Shown one piece after another: positions 60,721 through 64,000 of a stretch of DNA of 64,000 bases. Each line of letters opens with the position of its first letter. Position 1 is the stretch's first letter. Source of the stretch: Petaurus breviceps papuanus (Eukaryota; Chordata; Mammalia; Diprotodontia; Petauridae); NCBI GenBank assembly GCA_028583685.1, contig JAMXIF010000002.1, positions 62,229,627 through 62,293,626 on the forward strand. The letters run 5' to 3'. A program made the position numbers and the translations under genes. A model generated the notes under the pieces. It had not been told where the DNA came from. It saw only the letters and a list, made by a program, of their open reading frames with translations, and did no database searches.

Positions 60721-61498
60721 TTTCCTTCTCCCTTAAAAAGAAGTTCCAGAAGACATTAGCAACAACTGACCCATATGCCTGTTTTTTTTTCTCTTCCATA
60801 TAAAATCTTTATGAGAATGACCTATATATGCATCAAAAGTACAGGCAGTCTTCCATAAATGATTTTTATAGCAATGAATATTTTATGGTTACATAGCTTA
60901 TTGAGAGCTGTACACTATTCCAAAATGTTTATTCATTTTCATTATTAAAAAGAATCTTACTCAGTAGAACAAATGTAGCCTTCCAGAATCTCTTCAAATA
61001 TGGTATTTCCCATGCATGCATTAAAATTATACAAGACTGTAAGACAGATGTGATCATGGAAATATCTTTGTTTAAAAATCTGCTGAGTATTAACATCAAG
61101 TGATGTATAAAACAGGGAGACATATGTTCACATAAGGTGTTTGCCAGTGTCATAACAGATGTCCTAGGCAAAGTCCAAACAATAACAACAAAAACATTCC
61201 CTTTTGATGACAACAGTTTCTAATTGCTCCTCTTTGAAAAATGACATTCTATTAATTGAATCAAGTACTGGCACACTGCAAAAGCCTCCTCAGTAAAATC
61301 CATAATCATGTGAAAGTGATATAACAACCGAAATGATTGGAAAAACAAAGTCTATGAACAAAACAAATTTTTGAAAGAATGACATGCAGATGAATAGTGG
61401 GATGGATCCATATTTTAGGAAGACAAGTAGTTGGGTTGAATTGCATTTGGGAATTTTAACAGTGCTTTCTTTCAATGATCCTGAAGTCTGTCTGCTAT
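60721..61498. other. Non-repetitive intron stretch
   Basis: No repeat or coding pattern seen. The 60930-61320 part is a candidate for a conservation test. Confidence 0.4.
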
Positions 61499-61501
61499 CT
61501 C

Positions 61502-61502
<1 letters not shown>

Positions 61503-61575
<73 letters not shown>
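61503..61575. repeat. Compound microsatellite (CTGT)n(CT)n(CA)n
   Basis: Three simple repeats in a row: CTGT to about 61535, CT to 61550, CA to 61575. Confidence 0.97.
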
Positions 61576-61679
61576 GTCTTAGATGCCAGTATTTACTTAG
61601 TGACTTCCTTAATGGAAGATTTATAGAAAGATAATGCTAAAACTCACAGTGATTGAGAAGACATATAGGGATTATGATA

Positions 61680-62260
61680 TGCATTATTGAGAGGAGTACC
61701 CACACTAACGAAAGTCACAAATACATATAGCTATCAAGGTAGATTTGTAATTGATTGAATGAATGGACCTAAAGAGTAATTATTGATCATTCTAGGACTA
61801 TTTGTAATGATGTTTTCAGTGGAATTTCTGAGGGATTTCTCTTTGATCCAGTGCTATTTAATTTTTTTTATATTGCCAACAAATTAAGACATAGAATTCT
61901 TATCAAATTTGCACAAGACACAATGTTAGGAATAAGTAATACAATGAATGGCAAAGTCAGGACTCAAAATTATGTGATAAATTACAACATTGGGCTAAAT
62001 TTAATAACAATGCATCTAATTGTGGTTAAATATGTTTTAATGGATAGGTACATAGGACCATATAAAACTATGTGCTTGGGTATCAAAAATCAACTTCCAA
62101 AGTACCAGATACAGTAGGCATGACTAGATATCAGTCCATCAAAAAGAATCCTGCATCCTTAGTGAACTGCAAGCTGAATAGTAGTAAACAGTGAAGGTAA
62201 AAAACTAACTTGGTCTTTATTTATATTAAGAGATTTCAGTGATATTGTGTACACGAGAGT
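61680..62260 (+). mobile_element. L3/CR1-type LINE with reverse transcriptase remnant
   Basis: Frame 61851-62117 and the bases just before it keep the CR1/L3 reverse transcriptase order: a worn SGVPQGSVLGPVLFN-like run (here SGISEGFLFDPVLFNFF), then ILIKFAQDTMLGI, where FADDTKLG is usual, so the catalytic Asp pair is changed. Then INYNIGLNL. About 580 bp, dead. Confidence 0.6.
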
Positions 62261-62634
62261 CTCTTTGGGTTATTCTGCCACAAATTTGCACATGTGCTCA
62301 TCTGTACCCATTTGCCTCCAAGACCCACTGTGTTTTATTTCACCCTGTCACACTGACAATAGGAGAGAGAAAAAAAGAGGTTTTTCAATTGAGATTCTGA
62401 AGACTAATAAAACCTGATCATCAGTTGTTTGCATTGGCGCTTGTAGTCATAGAAATGTGTTTGAACATGAATTGTAAGAGGTTAAGCAGGAAATATGTTC
62501 TTTATCCCCAGTGAATCAGAGAAGGTTGGGTGGTGGAAAGTCATCATATGGTTTAGTTGTGAACCATCTGTTTTCTTTTCTTTTTTTTTCCAATAGAAGG
62601 TGTGAAGTTCAGAATAAAGGGACAGTCGTAACAT

Positions 62635-62825
62635 CTCCTCTCTACCATGTACACTGATATATGTGATGGAAAGAATATTGGACTTTAAATGAGAAGACTT
62701 GGGTTTTATTCTTAGTTCTGCAACTGATTTTCTAAGTGACTGTATGGAATCCAGTTTATTTCTCTGAACCCCATTTTCATTATCTCTAAAATGGTACAAT
62801 AATGCTTCTACTCCTGAACTCACAG
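62635..62825 (+). mobile_element. MIR-like SINE fragment
   Basis: GATGGAAAGAATATTGGACTTTAAATGAGAAGAC..CTTAGTTCTGCAACTG..CTCTGAACCCCATTTTCATTATC. Confidence 0.6.
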
Positions 62826-64000
62826 TGTAGTTTTTCAAGAAATAATTTTAAAAATTGAGTAAAATGAATTATTAATTTTAGTATATGATCTTCATATTTT
62901 CATAAGTATAGTGCTTCAGAAGAAATTAGTTTAGCACTCAATCACATTTGTTCCAAGGTTCAGTGCATACCAAGTTAAGTCACAGTAATTGTACAGATTA
63001 TTTCATTGGTATTTGAAGCACTGACTATTATAACATTAACATGATGTAATAAACCATGTCCTAGACAGAAAGAAATGATTTTTAACTGAATTCAGTATTT
63101 TATTTTTTTAATGTAAAAACAATAATATTAAGAATCCAGATTATGTTTCATATTATCAGATGCAAAGAGTTCCAGTGTACCTGAATTCTTAGACCTTGCT
63201 TGATTTGGGTAGTCCATTTTCCAGAAGGACGCACACACTGCTGCATGCCATCTGTGATAGCAACTTTAGAAACTGCAACAGTGAGACTCTTTTGAATAGT
63301 AATCAGGGCCATTGTAGTTTATTTGATCTAATGTGGGAAATGTTTTCAGACATAAATAAGCATCTTACCATTAATCTAGTCATCCTCACACTGACACTGT
63401 TGGGTGTTCTAACTCAGTGCATTTCAACAATAGAGAAACTTGGATTTGGCTCAGGATGAATGTAGCTCAATAAGTCTCCTCTGAAAAATGCTTTTCTGTA
63501 CTGGGGTAGTTCAGTACCCACTTTTGAGATTTTCTGGGGCAAATTTTCCAGCCCTTTTTTTTTTTTTGTTGTTTGGATTCTTCCCCAGAAGTGGGAAGTG
63601 TAGGTTGCAGAATTGTAACAGTTTAAACAAATGCAGGATTATCTTTCATAATGATGATAAAGCCACCATTATGTAACCTCCCCTTTTCTCCTTGATTTTG
63701 AATCAGAGCTTTCTGGACAGTTGCTCAGAAACATGTTATCTAGCAGTTCTCAATTTCTTTGGTTCCCTAGGACAATATTATTAATAACGAAATATCATGA
63801 GAGTTTTGTCTTTAGGGCAGACACTGCAGTTCTCTAGAATTTACCTCTCTGAGCTGTCATGTTACATATGAATCAAATTCATTGTAGCTTCATGTATTTT
63901 AAGCTGTGAATTTTTTTTCCTGATGCTAATCCAAATTAATATATTTTTATTGACCTAAAATGCCCTAGAATCAGTAGTGGACACTAGAACAGTGAGATAA
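62826..64000. other. Intron sequence to window end, no feature recognised
   Basis: AT-rich. Frames 63196-63459 and 63488-63676 have no recognised family or splice context. Confidence 0.4.

Noticed and set aside
61290-61571. Minus-strand frame rich in RERERDRQTDRQ
   Set aside because: Translation of the compound microsatellite.
62482-62838. 118-codon minus-strand frame
   Set aside because: Overlaps a MIR fragment on the opposite strand and shows no domain.

Overview
The window looks like marsupial nuclear DNA. It is AT-rich, has no dense coding, and carries a repeat mix typical of marsupials: tRNA-derived SINEs (the MAR1/WSINE-like class and MIR/MIR3 relatives), L2 and L3/CR1 LINE fossils, a marsupial-type L1, and L1-derived 'half-L1' (HAL1-like) elements that carry ORF1 but no ORF2. 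Family names are from memory of these families; no database search was run, and I do not name a species. There is no sign of prokaryotic genes, tRNA or rRNA genes, or CRISPR arrays.

One host coding exon is recognisable, at 38673-38853 on the + strand. It has clean AG/GT splice sites and encodes the start of the zinc-carboxypeptidase core of a cytosolic carboxypeptidase (M14D), with the HPGE zinc motif and the NPDG motif. The best match from memory is AGBL1 (CCP4), with AGTPBP1 as the alternative. DNA on both sides is therefore intron at least as far as the neighbouring exons, none of which I could find here. A (TATC)n microsatellite holding a 10-base assembly gap ends about 35 bases before the exon.

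Layout. 0-9.6 kb: intron with MIR/MAR1 SINEs, an L3 split by a short L2-type piece, and a minus-strand L2. 9.66-12.78 kb: HAL1-like copy 1. 13-23.4 kb: many SINEs, a diverged ~88-bp tandem repeat (13.95-14.42 kb) and a possible solo LTR (16.7-17.3 kb). 23.7-24.9 kb: L2 split by a SINE. 26.5-27.4 kb: 5'-truncated L1 on the minus strand. 28.2-31.3 kb: mostly unassigned. 32.2-33.8 kb: L2 pieces. 34.36-37.21 kb: HAL1-like copy 2, the best preserved, inserted into a MIR. 38.5-38.9 kb: microsatellite and exon. 40.6-46.75 kb: old degenerate L1 with ORF1 and ORF2 remnants. 47-54 kb: sparse repeats and unassigned intron. 54.36-57.21 kb: HAL1-like copy 3. 57.6-59.3 kb: L2 with a reverse transcriptase remnant. 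60-62.3 kb: L3/CR1 pieces on both strands. 62.3-64 kb: intron.

The most interesting material is the HAL1-like trio. All three are full length, in the same orientation and flanked by target-site duplications. They share an L1-like 5' end with a YY1-like site, open frames in the 5' leader on both strands, one sense frame stopping 8 nt before the ORF1 ATG, and a 3' region that resembles the inter-ORF DNA of the old L1 in the same window. These elements presumably depended on the L1 enzyme for copying.
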